DNA of 57,001 nucleotides from assembly GCA_002722775.1 (NCBI GenBank), contig PBMU01000057.1:1-57001 (forward strand), in the 5' to 3' direction. This stretch comes from Rhodospirillaceae bacterium. Its GTDB lineage: Bacteria > Pseudomonadota > Alphaproteobacteria > Thalassobaculales > Thalassobaculaceae. Under the pieces are notes generated by a model that ran no database searches, had not been told where the DNA came from, and saw nothing but the letters and a program-made list of their open reading frames with translations. A program made the translations under genes and the position numbers. Shown here one piece after another: positions 22,233-32,328 of the stretch (the first letter of the stretch is position 1; every line of letters starts with the position of its first letter).

Positions 22233-23651
22233 CTAATCAGTTTCGACGCGCGCAGTTTCATCAAGATCCGGGTGTTTGCTTGTCCACCCAGTCTCAGCCT
22301 CGTACGCCGCCGCGATACGGTAACCCATGGCCTCGTCGAATTGGGAAGTTACTACTTGCATGGACAGAGGCAGACCCGCCTTGCTGAATCCTGTCGGTAT
22401 CGCAAGTGCTGGATTGCCGGTCACGTTGAACGGTGTACGCGCCTGTCGAGAATAATGTTTCTCACCGGCTTCAAAATCCTCAATCAAAAACGCTGGTTCC
22501 ATATTGTTGATCGCGATCACCGCATCGAGATCCTCGAAAAACTGGTTGAACTCGGCCGCGTACCTGGCTCTAGTCCGTGTTGCCTGGACATAGTCGACGC
22601 CACTGAACACAGTTCCAGGTAAAAGACGGTTCAACAAGAGTTCCCCATAATCGTCAGTACGGTCGACCAGCCATTTCTCGTGAATGGCGCAAGCCTCAGA
22701 CAACAGGATAACCCGATTGCAAGAGGCATATTGCGCCAGAGGTCGAGTTTCAATCTGTCGGACCTCAGCGCCGAGAGATTCAAGCACACTGACCGCCGCT
22801 TCAAAAGCCTCTGACATTTCGGAATCAGCGATCATATCGCGTTCGTGAAAATGCCGTATAACGCCAACTTTGAGATGTTCCAAACCAGCGTCCAACGTGC
22901 TGGAGAAATCAGGCACGGTCTCGTCCGAACTTCCAGGATCCCAGACATCGTAACCAGAGATTATTCCCAACACTAATGCATTATCCGCCGTCGTGCGGGT
23001 CAATGGCCCAACATGGTCCAGAGTGAAGGACAACGGCACCACACCTCTCCGGCTGACCCGTCCATAGGTCGGCTTCATACCAAGCAGTCCATTCAGAGAC
23101 GCCGGATTGCGAACCGAACCCCCAGTATCAGAGCCCAGAGCAATTGGGACAAAACCGGCAGCAACCGCGGCTCCTGACCCACTGGAAGAGCCGCCAGGCG
23201 AATAGTCGCGCCCCCAGGCGTTGCGCGCTGGCGGCCAGGGCAAATCGAAAGAGGGCCCACCCAGCGCGAACTCATGCGTCGAGAGTTTGCCCAGCAAAAT
23301 ACCACCAGCTGCCCGCAGTTTCGCAGTAACTGGCGCATCGGCCGCAGCTACATTGTTCGCCAAGAGGCGGGAATGAGCTGTCGTCGGCCAGCCATCGGCG
23401 TCGATAATGTCTTTTAGGGCAAACGGCACACCGTGCAATGGTCCAAGTTCTTCGCCCCGCATCACAGAGACTTCCGCCTCTTTCGCGTCCGCCAGAGCGG
23501 CCTCGCGTCGGAGGGTCAGGAAAGCGTTGAGACCACCGTCATATGCCTCGATCCGGTCTAGAAGTGCTGTCACGTACTCAACCGGCGAGAGGTTCTTGTC
23601 GACGATCAGTCGCGCCGCCTCCCTAGCCTCCAACCAATACAGGTCCGTCAT
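22233..23651 (-). CDS. Amidase signature family protein
   Basis: GPLHGVPFALKDIIDADGWPTTAHSRLL, GGSSSGSGAAVAAGFVPIALGSDTGGSVRNPASLNGLLGMKPTYGRVSRRGVVPLSFTLDHVGPLTRT. Confidence 0.94.
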   Translation of the reverse strand: MTDLYWLEAREAARLIVDKNLSPVEYVTALLDRIEAYDGGLNAFLTLRREAALADAKEAEVSVMRGEELGPLHGVPFALKDIIDADGWPTTAHSRLLANNVAAADAPVTAKLRAAGGILLGKLSTHEFALGGPSFDLPWPPARNAWGRDYSPGGSSSGSGAAVAAGFVPIALGSDTGGSVRNPASLNGLLGMKPTYGRVSRRGVVPLSFTLDHVGPLTRTTADNALVLGIISGYDVWDPGSSDETVPDFSSTLDAGLEHLKVGVIRHFHERDMIADSEMSEAFEAAVSVLESLGAEVRQIETRPLAQYASCNRVILLSEACAIHEKWLVDRTDDYGELLLNRLLPGTVFSGVDYVQATRTRARYAAEFNQFFEDLDAVIAINNMEPAFLIEDFEAGEKHYSRQARTPFNVTGNPALAIPTGFSKAGLPLSMQVVTSQFDEAMGYRIAAAYEAETGWTSKHPDLDETARVETD

Positions 23652-23869
23652 TTAGGTCGAGCCCAACTCGCCGAACGGAAGGCGTGAGCCATTTCTTGAG
23701 TCCAATCATTATCTCGGTCCAGTCGTTCGACCGCGCCCCGCGCCATGGCGCTAGCCTTTTCCGCGCGCGCAACGCCCACCGCCTTCTCAACATCTTCTGG
23801 CAAACCTGTTTCCCCAACTCGACGCTTCACCATACAGCGCCCCCCGAATCGCTTCAACGGACGGACCAT
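23648..23869 (-). CDS. Putative small protein (about 73 aa), translationally coupled to the downstream amidase
   Basis: MVRPLKRFGGRCMVKRRVGETGLPEDVEKAVGVARAEKASAMARGAVERLDRDNDWTQEMAHAFRSASWARPK; its TGA stop overlaps the amidase ATG (ATGA). Start codon uncertain (frame open to 24004); no strong RBS seen. Confidence 0.45.
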   Translation of the reverse strand: MVRPLKRFGGRCMVKRRVGETGLPEDVEKAVGVARAEKASAMARGAVERLDRDNDWTQEMAHAFRSASWARPK

Positions 23870-23923
23870 GGCATGATGTTGTTCGGGCGTCCACGCAGCG
23901 CGTGTAATATCGAAGAGGCGATC

Positions 23924-25603
23924 ATGGCAAGATACCGTCCCACTGTTCACGGCTACACCCACATGGTAGCTGCCGGGCATCCTTTGGCGGCGCAGGCCGG
24001 GCACGCAATCTTAGAAGCCGGTGGAAACGCGGTGGACGCAGGTATCGCGAGCGCACTGACACTTGCCGTCGTGCAAAGCGACCTGGTTAATTTCGGAGGG
24101 GTCGCACCAATCATGATTCGCGAGCCTGAGACCGGTAAAGTAGTGACGATCAGTGGGGTCGGGCGCTGGCCCCGAGCAGCCGATATCAACCATCTGGCTA
24201 AGATCTACGATGGGCATGTACCGCATGGCGTGCTGCGATCAATCGTGCCTGCCGCGCCGGATGCACATATCACGGCCCTCAAATATTTTGGCACTATGTC
24301 CTTCGCAGACGTTGCCCAGTCGGCGATAAGTACGGCGCGCGATGGGTTCGCCATGCATGAGTTGCTGGCCCAGACAATCCGGGAGCACGAGCAGGAATAC
24401 CGGCGTTGGCCTTCAAACCGGGAAATTTATTTGCCCCACGGCCAGCCGCCCAAGGTTGGGGATAAGTTCGTCCAAACGGATCTCGCCCGGGCCGTGCAAT
24501 ATATGGCGGATGAGGAGACGGCTGCCGGTGGCGGGCGGCACGCCGGGCTTCAGGCCGCCCGCGATGCTTTTTACAAAGGTGCCATCGCCTGCGCTATCGT
24601 CGCCAACGACACGGAACATGGCGGTTGGATGACCATGGAGGACCTAGCGGAGTTCCAAGTCAAGCTCGAGGCGCCCATTTCCGTCACTCATCGCGGTGTC
24701 ACCCTTCATGCATGCGGCCCCTGGTGCCAGGGGCCAAGCCTGGCCCAGATGTGGTCCTTTCTGGATGACGCAGATCTCGTTACGCTGGGGCACAACTCAC
24801 CGGACTATATTCACCACCTGACCGAAGTTTTCAAGCTGGTGTTCGCCGATAGGGAATTGTACATTGGTGACCCTGAGTTTGTGGACGTGCCTCTAGGCCG
24901 TCTGCTCTCACGCTCTCACGCCGCCGAAAAGCTGGCAATGATTAAGCCAAACATGGTTTTGCGCGGAATGAATCTTTGGGGCGGTGTGGCGAATGCCAAG
25001 CGAGAGAGCACACAGACCCAAGACACCTCCTACACCTGTGTCGTCGACGGTGACGGTCTCGCGATCTCCATCACGCCAAGTGACGGAACCGCGACTTCGC
25101 CCGTGGTGCCTGGCTGGGGCCTTGTGACCTCGCCGCGCGGATCGCAGTCCTGGGCGGTGCCCGGCCACCCGTGCGAGGTCGCGCCCTGGAAACGACCTCG
25201 TCTGACACCCAATCCGGCGATCGCCGAGACCCCCGAGGGCACAGTCATTCCATTCGGCACACCAGGCGCGGATGTGCAATGTCAGTCGATGATTCAGGTA
25301 CTGCTAAACATGACGGAATTCGCCATGGAACCCCAAGACGCAGTAGAAGCGCCCCGGTTTGCGACCTATAGCTACCCCGAAAGTTTCGAACCGCATGAGG
25401 CTCTCCCCGACGTATTACGGATCGAGAGCAGGATTGACGAAGCGACGCGATCGGCCCTGCGTGCGAAGGGGCACGACGTACAGGACTGGCCGGACCTAAC
25501 CTGGAAAGCAGGTGCTGTTTGCGCAATTGTCGCCGACGGAGCAACTGGTTTACTTTCTGGGGGCGCAGACCCTCGAAGACCCTGCGCAGCACTCGGGCGG
25601 TGA
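23924..25603 (+). CDS. ggt: Gamma-glutamyltransferase family protein
   Basis: HPLAAQAGHAILEAGGNAVDAGIASALTLAVVQ, autoprocessing site TQDTSYTCVVDGDG, GTPGADVQCQSMIQV; start at 23924 preceded by GAAGAGG. Confidence 0.88.
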   Translation: MARYRPTVHGYTHMVAAGHPLAAQAGHAILEAGGNAVDAGIASALTLAVVQSDLVNFGGVAPIMIREPETGKVVTISGVGRWPRAADINHLAKIYDGHVPHGVLRSIVPAAPDAHITALKYFGTMSFADVAQSAISTARDGFAMHELLAQTIREHEQEYRRWPSNREIYLPHGQPPKVGDKFVQTDLARAVQYMADEETAAGGGRHAGLQAARDAFYKGAIACAIVANDTEHGGWMTMEDLAEFQVKLEAPISVTHRGVTLHACGPWCQGPSLAQMWSFLDDADLVTLGHNSPDYIHHLTEVFKLVFADRELYIGDPEFVDVPLGRLLSRSHAAEKLAMIKPNMVLRGMNLWGGVANAKRESTQTQDTSYTCVVDGDGLAISITPSDGTATSPVVPGWGLVTSPRGSQSWAVPGHPCEVAPWKRPRLTPNPAIAETPEGTVIPFGTPGADVQCQSMIQVLLNMTEFAMEPQDAVEAPRFATYSYPESFEPHEALPDVLRIESRIDEATRSALRAKGHDVQDWPDLTWKAGAVCAIVADGATGLLSGGADPRRPCAALGR

Positions 25604-25854
25604 CGCAAAGCTTCTAGCGTTATTCTAAACGACCCAGAGACATGATTGCTATCAGGCAAGACCGATCGTCGACCCGTCTGCGCCGCCGTTAGCCATTAGT
25701 ATGAAGTTCTAGGTCCTTCATAGTTAATTTGCAGTTGTCTCCATCGGTCGTCGGGGGTTAAAGATCATTGTGAGGAAACTGTGGGTTTATACTTCGCTTC
25801 GCCTAAAAGATGTTTCGGATGGGGGCGGACACTAATCAACAACGGAGGGGCACT

Positions 25855-27210
25855 ATGTGCGCGAAAAGAGCTAGCGATCTCGATTCCTTTATGCAAGGGG
25901 TTGAAGCAAAAAATCCGGGAGAGGTGGAGTTTCACCAGGCTGTAAGAGAAGTGGCCGCCGATATCATACCTTGGATGCAAGACCATCCTATCTATCTTGA
26001 CCTGCAACTGCTTGAACGCATGGCGGAACCAGATCGGATAGTTTCTTTCCGGGTCTGTTGGGAAGACGAAGCTGGAAATATACGAGTAAACCGTGGCTAC
26101 CGCGTTCAGAACAACAACGCTATTGGACCTTATAAAGGTGGTCTCCGGTTCCATCCGTCTGTCAATCAATCGATCCTGAAGTTTCTTGGCTTTGAGCAAA
26201 CCTTCAAGAATGCGCTCACCGGTCTGCCTATCGGTGGCGGCAAAGGTGGGGCCGATTTCAATCCAAAAGGTAAAACCAACCGGGAAGTTATGCGGTTCTG
26301 CCAGTCCTTTATGACCGAACTCTATCGCCATGTCGGTGCAGACGTTGACGTTCCAGCAGGCGATATTGGTGTGGGTGGTCGTGAAATTGGCTACATGTTC
26401 GGCCAGTACAAACGGATTACTAATGAGTTCACCGGCGTGCTGACTGGTAAAGGCATCGAATATGGTGGAAGCGAAATGCGGCCTGAGGCGACTGGCTACG
26501 GGTGTGCGTATTTCATGGACGAGATGTTGAAGACCAAGGGTGATAGTGTTGAAGGCAAGTCCGTTCTCATTTCTGGGTCAGGAAACGTGGCTACCTTTGG
26601 CGCCGACAAGATTAATCATCGAGGCGGCAAGGTCCTTACTTTGTCGGATTCGAACGGCTTTATTTACGATCCGGACGGTATTGACCTCGAGAAAGTAAAT
26701 TGGGTCAAGGAACTAAAGGGTAAGCGACGCGGCCGGATCAGCGAATATGCAGACCATTTTAAGGGTGCTGAATACCACGAAGGTAAGCGTCCCTGGGGTG
26801 TTAAAGCTGATCTCGCAATGCCGTGTGCGACCCAAAATGAAATTTCCGCTGATGACGCAGCAACTATGCTCTCCAACGGAATAATGGCGGTATCTGAGGG
26901 TGCGAATATGCCGACCAATCTCGATGGTGTGCACAAGTTCCTGGAGGCCAAGATACTCTTTGGCCCAGCAAAAGCTGCTAATGCCGGCGGCGTGGCCATG
27001 TCAGCCCTCGAAATGAGTCAGAACTCTGGCCGTCGCGCCTGGAGTAATGAGGAACTGAGGAACATGCTGCGCGATTTAATGACAGGCATCCATTCGCGTT
27101 GCGCCGAAGACGGTGCTCAAAAGGATGGCTGGTGCAACTACGTCGCTGGCGCCAATATCGCTGGCTTCAAGAAGGTCGCCAACGCCATGTTAGCTTTTGG
27201 CGTCGTCTGA
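25855..27210 (+). CDS. gdhA: Glutamate dehydrogenase (hexameric, GdhA-type)
   Basis: RVQNNNAIGPYKGGLRFHPSVNQSILKFLGFEQTFKNALTGLPIGGGKGGADFNPKGK, VPAGDIGVGGREIGYMFGQYKR; GGAGGGG upstream of ATG. Confidence 0.97.
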   Translation: MCAKRASDLDSFMQGVEAKNPGEVEFHQAVREVAADIIPWMQDHPIYLDLQLLERMAEPDRIVSFRVCWEDEAGNIRVNRGYRVQNNNAIGPYKGGLRFHPSVNQSILKFLGFEQTFKNALTGLPIGGGKGGADFNPKGKTNREVMRFCQSFMTELYRHVGADVDVPAGDIGVGGREIGYMFGQYKRITNEFTGVLTGKGIEYGGSEMRPEATGYGCAYFMDEMLKTKGDSVEGKSVLISGSGNVATFGADKINHRGGKVLTLSDSNGFIYDPDGIDLEKVNWVKELKGKRRGRISEYADHFKGAEYHEGKRPWGVKADLAMPCATQNEISADDAATMLSNGIMAVSEGANMPTNLDGVHKFLEAKILFGPAKAANAGGVAMSALEMSQNSGRRAWSNEELRNMLRDLMTGIHSRCAEDGAQKDGWCNYVAGANIAGFKKVANAMLAFGVV

Positions 27211-27235
27211 TCTTCCTGTAATCGCCGTTTGGGAG

Positions 27236-27260
27236 AGGCCCGGTTCGCCGGGCCTTTTTC
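27236..27260 (+). terminator. Rho-independent terminator downstream of gdhA
   Basis: Perfect 8-bp stem AGGCCCGG / CCGGGCCT with TTCG tetraloop followed by a T run. Confidence 0.88.
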
Positions 27261-27643
27261 CTCAGACTTAAGAAGTATCGCAGAGAGAATCACGCCAAGC
27301 ATAAACAACTCCACCGCGTCCACGTGATCCACATAGTGACATTTCACAGTGCTATATCACCCCGCTCTGCCACCAAGGAATGCGAGAACCGACCGCAAAG
27401 ACCACCAGAGCTCCGCCGTCGCCAGCCATGCCCGCGGCAAGCCGACTATAGACAGCCTTAGCAATCCTCCATGCTAATGAATATCGGCTTTATTACCAGC
27501 CTGGCGTCATCCAATAGGTGGAACACCCAGATTGGCCTCATCTGCCCCTATAACCGGGGTCAGATCACGTTTGATGATATTCGTATCGTCCAGACTTTCC
27601 AGCGCAGATTCGCTTAACAACACTTCAACGCCATAGTGTTTGG

Positions 27644-29443
27644 TTGCCACTCGTGGCCGGCGGCCAGGATCATCCTGTATCGATAACAGCAAAGGAAACT
27701 GCTAAGGCGCCAGCCGAATCAATTGACCCACAGACATGGGAAGCGATACTTGTTTTGAATCCGATCGGAACACTAATGACCAAAGCATTAGACATCTCCG
27801 AAACTCTTGTCACCCGGGGCCTCATCACCCGCGAGGCGATGATCGAGACAGAAGAGTTGACCCGCAAATCTGGCGAACGCCTTCACGTTCTGCTAACTCG
27901 CCGGGGTCTAGTCGATGAACGCACAATGGCTGCTCTCCTCTCAGAGGAACTGGATTTTCCCTTGGCAGAACAGGCGGATTTTCCCACCCAACCGGTTAAT
28001 GCCGGAGGAATAAGCGTGCCATTCCTGCGCCGAACGCGGATCCTCCCTATAGAGGAAGATCCAGAGCGTCTCACAGTCGCCATGGCAGATCCCTTGAATG
28101 ACGAAGCCATCCGGTCACTTCAGATCCTGATTGACAAGTTGATTTCGGTGCGCGTTGGTATTCCGGCCGAGATCGACCGCGCCTTGGACCGGCTCTACCG
28201 ATCAGACCCAACTCCGCCCCGTGATCCGATAGTTACTGACGCGCGGCTCGATTCTGGCAGCGATGCGCCGGCGATCCGAGCGGCGGAGCTGCTGATCGAC
28301 CGGGCGGTCGCCAACGACGCATCAGACCTACACATCGAGCCCAGCGAAGATGGGCTGCGAGCCCGTTATCGTATAGACGGGCAGCTCATCGAACTCGGGG
28401 CTGCGCCCGAACATTATCTGGCTGACATGATCGTAAGCCGGTTCAAAGTCTTAGCGAATCTGGATATTGCGGAAAAGCGATTACCGCAGGACGGCCGCGC
28501 TTCGCTCGCGGTTCAGGGCCGACCAATCGACATACGGATATCGACCATGCCTACACTGGATGGGGAGAGCGTCGTTCTACGCCTGCTCGATCAGTCTTTC
28601 GCGCCTGACGATATTGACGCCCTAGGATTCTCTGACCAGGCTAAGGCCGCGCTCGCAAAGGTCCTTAGGTCACCAAGCGGAATGGTGCTCGCGACCGGTC
28701 CGACGGGAAGTGGAAAGACTACAACACTCTACGGTGCGATCGGCAGGCTTAATCACGACAGCCGCAAGATTATCACGGTGGAAGATCCGGTGGAATACCG
28801 ACTGGCCGGTGTCAACCAGATCCAGGTGGCGCCTCGGATCGGCCTCGGTTTCGCAAATCTCTTACGATCCATAGTCCGTCAGGATCCGGACATTATCATG
28901 GTTGGCGAGATCCGGGACGAAGAAACCGCCCGGTTAGCAGCTCAAGCCTCGCTCACCGGCCATCTAGTCCTTTCCTCGCTGCATACCAACAACGCGCCTA
29001 GTGGAATCACACGGCTGCGCGATATGGGCTTGGAGGCGTATCTGCTGACGGCATCGCTAAAGGCAGTCCTCGCCCAGCGCCTTGTTCGCAGGCTTTGTCC
29101 CGACTGTGCAAAAACACGAGCGCCGACCCCGTCGGATACAGAACTTCTGGGCCTCACTAACGCTGACAGAAGCCTTCTTAGCGAACGCATCGGAGAACCA
29201 GTAGGGTGCCCTTCTTGTCACGGGACCGGGTTCCGAGGGCGGCTGGTTCTGGCCGAACTACTAATAATGACGCCACGGCTCCGCGATGCCGTCGCCGACG
29301 GCGCGGGTCTCGACGATCTGCGCCATACGATGCTCTTGGACGGTCAGACCGAAACCTTGTTAAAACACGGGCTAAATCGGATTGCTGCGGGTGAAACCAG
29401 CGTGACTGAGGTCGCTAACTGCATTGGCGCCACCTTCGAATGA
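27644..29443 (+). CDS. gspE: Type II secretion system ATPase GspE
   Basis: ASDLHIEPSEDGLRARYRIDG, Walker A GPTGSGKTTTLYGAI, GEIRDEETARLAAQASLTGHLVLSSLHTNNA, tetracysteine CPDC...CPSCHGTGFRGR; N-terminus uncertain (alternative ATG at 27776). Confidence 0.94.
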   Translation: MPLVAGGQDHPVSITAKETAKAPAESIDPQTWEAILVLNPIGTLMTKALDISETLVTRGLITREAMIETEELTRKSGERLHVLLTRRGLVDERTMAALLSEELDFPLAEQADFPTQPVNAGGISVPFLRRTRILPIEEDPERLTVAMADPLNDEAIRSLQILIDKLISVRVGIPAEIDRALDRLYRSDPTPPRDPIVTDARLDSGSDAPAIRAAELLIDRAVANDASDLHIEPSEDGLRARYRIDGQLIELGAAPEHYLADMIVSRFKVLANLDIAEKRLPQDGRASLAVQGRPIDIRISTMPTLDGESVVLRLLDQSFAPDDIDALGFSDQAKAALAKVLRSPSGMVLATGPTGSGKTTTLYGAIGRLNHDSRKIITVEDPVEYRLAGVNQIQVAPRIGLGFANLLRSIVRQDPDIIMVGEIRDEETARLAAQASLTGHLVLSSLHTNNAPSGITRLRDMGLEAYLLTASLKAVLAQRLVRRLCPDCAKTRAPTPSDTELLGLTNADRSLLSERIGEPVGCPSCHGTGFRGRLVLAELLIMTPRLRDAVADGAGLDDLRHTMLLDGQTETLLKHGLNRIAAGETSVTEVANCIGATFE

Positions 29444-30504
29444 GAATCATGGAAAAGGGGTCTGGCCCGACCCTCCGAGCAACAAATCGACAGATACGAA
29501 CCCTGCTTCGCCAAACGGCGACCCTTCTAGAGGCAGGACTTACTATTGACCGGGCGCTCGATCTCGTAGCTAGACAAGACGACAGTTCGCCAAAAACTGC
29601 ACTCACTCAGAGGCTAGCGGACCGGATCCGTCGCGGTAGCGCATTCTCCGAGGCGATGCAGCTCGAGCCAGGCCGATTCGACCCCTTGGATATTTCGATC
29701 ATACAATCCGCTGAGGCGTCCGGCCAGCTATCCGGCGCAATTTCGCGGCTGGCTGAACATCATGAGCGCCGACACCGACTGGCTGAACAGATTCGATCCG
29801 CGATGATCTACCCATTGATTCTGATTGCAATGGCCATCATAGCAATTGTGATTCTCTTCGCTTTAGTAGTGCCTGAACTGGCACCTATTATCGCTGCTTC
29901 AGGACGCGAACCGTCCGCTACTGCGCGCGCGGTACTCGCGTTGTCGTCCTTCCTGATCAACCATGGCTGGATGCTCTTGGTCGTCGTCGGTATCTCTATG
30001 AGCGCGATCCTGTTGCCGATTGGGCGTACATCACGTGATAAATTGGTTCTCGCCCTGCCAGTGCTCGGTCCTTTATGGACGAGGATCGAGACTGAACGGT
30101 GGGAGCGTAGCCTATCGATCCTTCTGGCTCACGGCGTAGCCTTACCAGAAGCGGTAGAGATTGCCGCCTATGGGTTCTCGAACCATGTCATGCAACGAGC
30201 CGGTAAACATATCGCCGGGGCGATCGGGGAGGGCCGTGGCCTAGCCGTCCTTATGGCGGAATGCGGATTCTTTCCCGCAGTGGCAATACAGCTCGTCCGG
30301 ATCGGTGAAGAAAGTGGCGCACTTGAGCAAACGCTTGCCAAGGCCGCCGAGTACCAGGCTGACGAAGTGAATCAATCACTCACCCGTCTAATAGGTCTAA
30401 TTGAACCAGTTCTAATCTTGGTCCTGGGTGTCGCTGTGGCAGGTGTAATCCTTGCCTTACTCGCCACAGTCGCAAATCTAAACGACGCAATGCTATCAGG
30501 CTAG
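29440..30504 (+). CDS. gspF: Type II secretion system inner-membrane protein GspF
   Basis: LLRQTATLLEAGLTIDRALDLVARQ, three TM segments, GEESGALEQTLAKAAEYQADEVNQSLTRLIGLIEPVLILVLGVAVAGVILALL. Confidence 0.93.
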   Translation: MRIMEKGSGPTLRATNRQIRTLLRQTATLLEAGLTIDRALDLVARQDDSSPKTALTQRLADRIRRGSAFSEAMQLEPGRFDPLDISIIQSAEASGQLSGAISRLAEHHERRHRLAEQIRSAMIYPLILIAMAIIAIVILFALVVPELAPIIAASGREPSATARAVLALSSFLINHGWMLLVVVGISMSAILLPIGRTSRDKLVLALPVLGPLWTRIETERWERSLSILLAHGVALPEAVEIAAYGFSNHVMQRAGKHIAGAIGEGRGLAVLMAECGFFPAVAIQLVRIGEESGALEQTLAKAAEYQADEVNQSLTRLIGLIEPVLILVLGVAVAGVILALLATVANLNDAMLSG

Positions 30505-30520
30505 GCGGGTTCTAATCGAC

Positions 30521-30904
30521 ATGAATCGCACTCGACTTGATGAACAAGGTGGGTTCACGCTCCTGGAGGTGCTGGTCGCCCTAACCTTAGGCGCACTGGC
30601 GCTTACTATGGTGTTTCGCACCGGAGCGGTATCCATCGATGCCACGAGCCGTTCAAATAACAAAATGCATGCCACGCTGCACGCCCGTTCGCTGCTGGCC
30701 GAGCTCGGTACTAGCCGCCCTATCACCGAAGGTGAGAGCTGGGGGCGCTTGGATCCAACGACCACATGGCACCTCCTTGCCAGCTTGCGTGTATCGCCGA
30801 CAGCTCTTATCCGCGCCTTTGATTTGGAACTAACCGTAACAAAGGAGGACGAGGTAGTAATTTTAGAGTCAACGCGTCTGATACCCGTGGGAAATACGCA
30901 ATGA
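30521..30904 (+). CDS. gspI: Type II secretion minor pseudopilin, GspI-like
   Basis: Prepilin cleavage motif QGGFTLLEVLVALTLGALALTMVFR followed by a short globular domain; position F-[this]-J. Confidence 0.75.
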   Translation: MNRTRLDEQGGFTLLEVLVALTLGALALTMVFRTGAVSIDATSRSNNKMHATLHARSLLAELGTSRPITEGESWGRLDPTTTWHLLASLRVSPTALIRAFDLELTVTKEDEVVILESTRLIPVGNTQ

Positions 30905-31458
30905 CAGATCCACGACAAGCAGGGTTCACAATCCTGGAACTGCTAGTCGGTTTTACACTGCTCGGTCTCTTAGTTGTTGTCCTTGCGGGAGGCCTTCGGA
31001 CGAGCTTCGAGATCAGCGAGCGTCTAACGGATCGCACTTTCGGACTTCGCGATCTCGCCAAGGCGCACCGTATTCTGCGCCAGCAGACCGAAACCGCCTT
31101 CCCCCTCCATGATCAAGACGCGCAACGTCCCATTGTCCGGTTTGAAGGAACGGAAACTACAATCTTCTCTGTAGGTCCCGCAGGACCATCGGCGGTCGGG
31201 GGATTGATTGACCGTGAACTGAGGATTTTCCCGGGTGGCGAAATGAAAATACGAACTAGAAGAGGCAAGGAAACAGTGTCGGTGCGATTACCAAAAGGTG
31301 CTCGCTTTGAGTATTTCGGCAGCCAACAAGGGAACAGCAAGGCCCGATGGCAATCTAATTGGAGTGGTCATAAAAACCTCCCCGATCTTGTTCGCCTCAC
31401 AGCGCCAGGATGGCCACCGGCCATCGCCCAAATCCACCACCGCCAGGCAATACGATGA
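30901..31458 (+). CDS. gspJ: Type II secretion minor pseudopilin, GspJ-like
   Basis: QAGFTILELLVGFTLLGLLVVVLAGGLRTSFE; ATGA overlaps on both sides. Confidence 0.8.
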   Translation: MTDPRQAGFTILELLVGFTLLGLLVVVLAGGLRTSFEISERLTDRTFGLRDLAKAHRILRQQTETAFPLHDQDAQRPIVRFEGTETTIFSVGPAGPSAVGGLIDRELRIFPGGEMKIRTRRGKETVSVRLPKGARFEYFGSQQGNSKARWQSNWSGHKNLPDLVRLTAPGWPPAIAQIHHRQAIR

Positions 31459-32252
31459 CCCGCAACCGTTCAGATCAGCTTGGCATGGCACTGATGGCGG
31501 TGCTTGGTTCATTCATAATGCTATCGGCTCTAGCGATCGGATTGATCTCCCTCACAGATAATCAGGTTAAGCTGAAACGTGTAGAGGAGAACCGAGCACG
31601 CGGCGCCGCGCTTGCCGAGGGTGCGATCCATGCCGCCGTCTTGAGCCTGTTTGAGCCATCGGGACGGAACCACGCTCGCTCAAACCAGGGGTGGCTCAAC
31701 GTGTCGGTGGCGGGTCGCGCCTTGCGAGTCCGGGTCCGGGACACCTGTGCCCTCTGGGATCTCAATCGGGGCGATATCGCGATCTTTGCCGCACTCGCGC
31801 GGCATGCAGGCGTTACCGTTCCGACCCTTCTCGTCGACACCGTGCGCAGGGCGCGTCAGGTGGGCGACGGCTTCCTTTCCATCGACCAATTGCGGGGCCT
31901 GCCCGGCATGGATGAACGAGCGTTCGCCACCCTTATCACAGAGATCACAGTGAACTGCCGATCGGACCGCATAGATCCCGAATTCGCTAGCCCCAAACTG
32001 CTCGCCACGGTCCCTGGATTAATGTCAGACGGCGCGCGCACGATCCAAACCGCCCGCGCCGTGGGTCCCCTACCGGTGGATCTATTGACAGCCCACGCCC
32101 ACCAACTGTCCCCGGGGCCTGGACACAGCTACCGGATTGAGGTCAGAATCAACGGTAGCCCCGGCGCCGCGATCCACCGTTGGGCCGAGGTAACTCTATC
32201 CCATGAACCACGCAGACCGTTCAGGATTCTCTTCTGGCGAACTGTGCCGTAA
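31455..32252 (+). CDS. gspK: Type II secretion minor pseudopilin, GspK-like
   Basis: QLGMALMAVLGSFIMLSALAIGLISLTDNQVKLKRVEENRARGAALAEGAIHAAV, DLNRGD, LRGLPGMDERAF. Confidence 0.85.
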   Translation: MTRNRSDQLGMALMAVLGSFIMLSALAIGLISLTDNQVKLKRVEENRARGAALAEGAIHAAVLSLFEPSGRNHARSNQGWLNVSVAGRALRVRVRDTCALWDLNRGDIAIFAALARHAGVTVPTLLVDTVRRARQVGDGFLSIDQLRGLPGMDERAFATLITEITVNCRSDRIDPEFASPKLLATVPGLMSDGARTIQTARAVGPLPVDLLTAHAHQLSPGPGHSYRIEVRINGSPGAAIHRWAEVTLSHEPRRPFRILFWRTVP

Positions 32253-32328
32253 GGACATTTGCCACGGATGTACAAGGCGCTAAAGTCAAGCAGTCGTGTG
32301 GGATCGATTTGGCATAGGACAGTCATTC

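Noticed and set aside
23684-23923. N-terminal extension of the GGT ORF
   Set aside because: Not protein-like, overlaps the likely minus-strand small gene; ATG at 23924 has an SD and starts the conserved domain
27507-27692. 61-aa - strand ORF upstream of gspE (TNIIKRDLTPVIGADEANLGVPPIG)
   Set aside because: Looked mildly protein-like but overlaps the gspE 5' region and has no recognised family or RBS
30521-30904. Calling this gene the missing GspG
   Set aside because: GGFTLLEVLVALTLGALALTMVFR and its short size and position before gspJ fit GspI better; GspG usually has a distinct conserved C-terminal region not seen here
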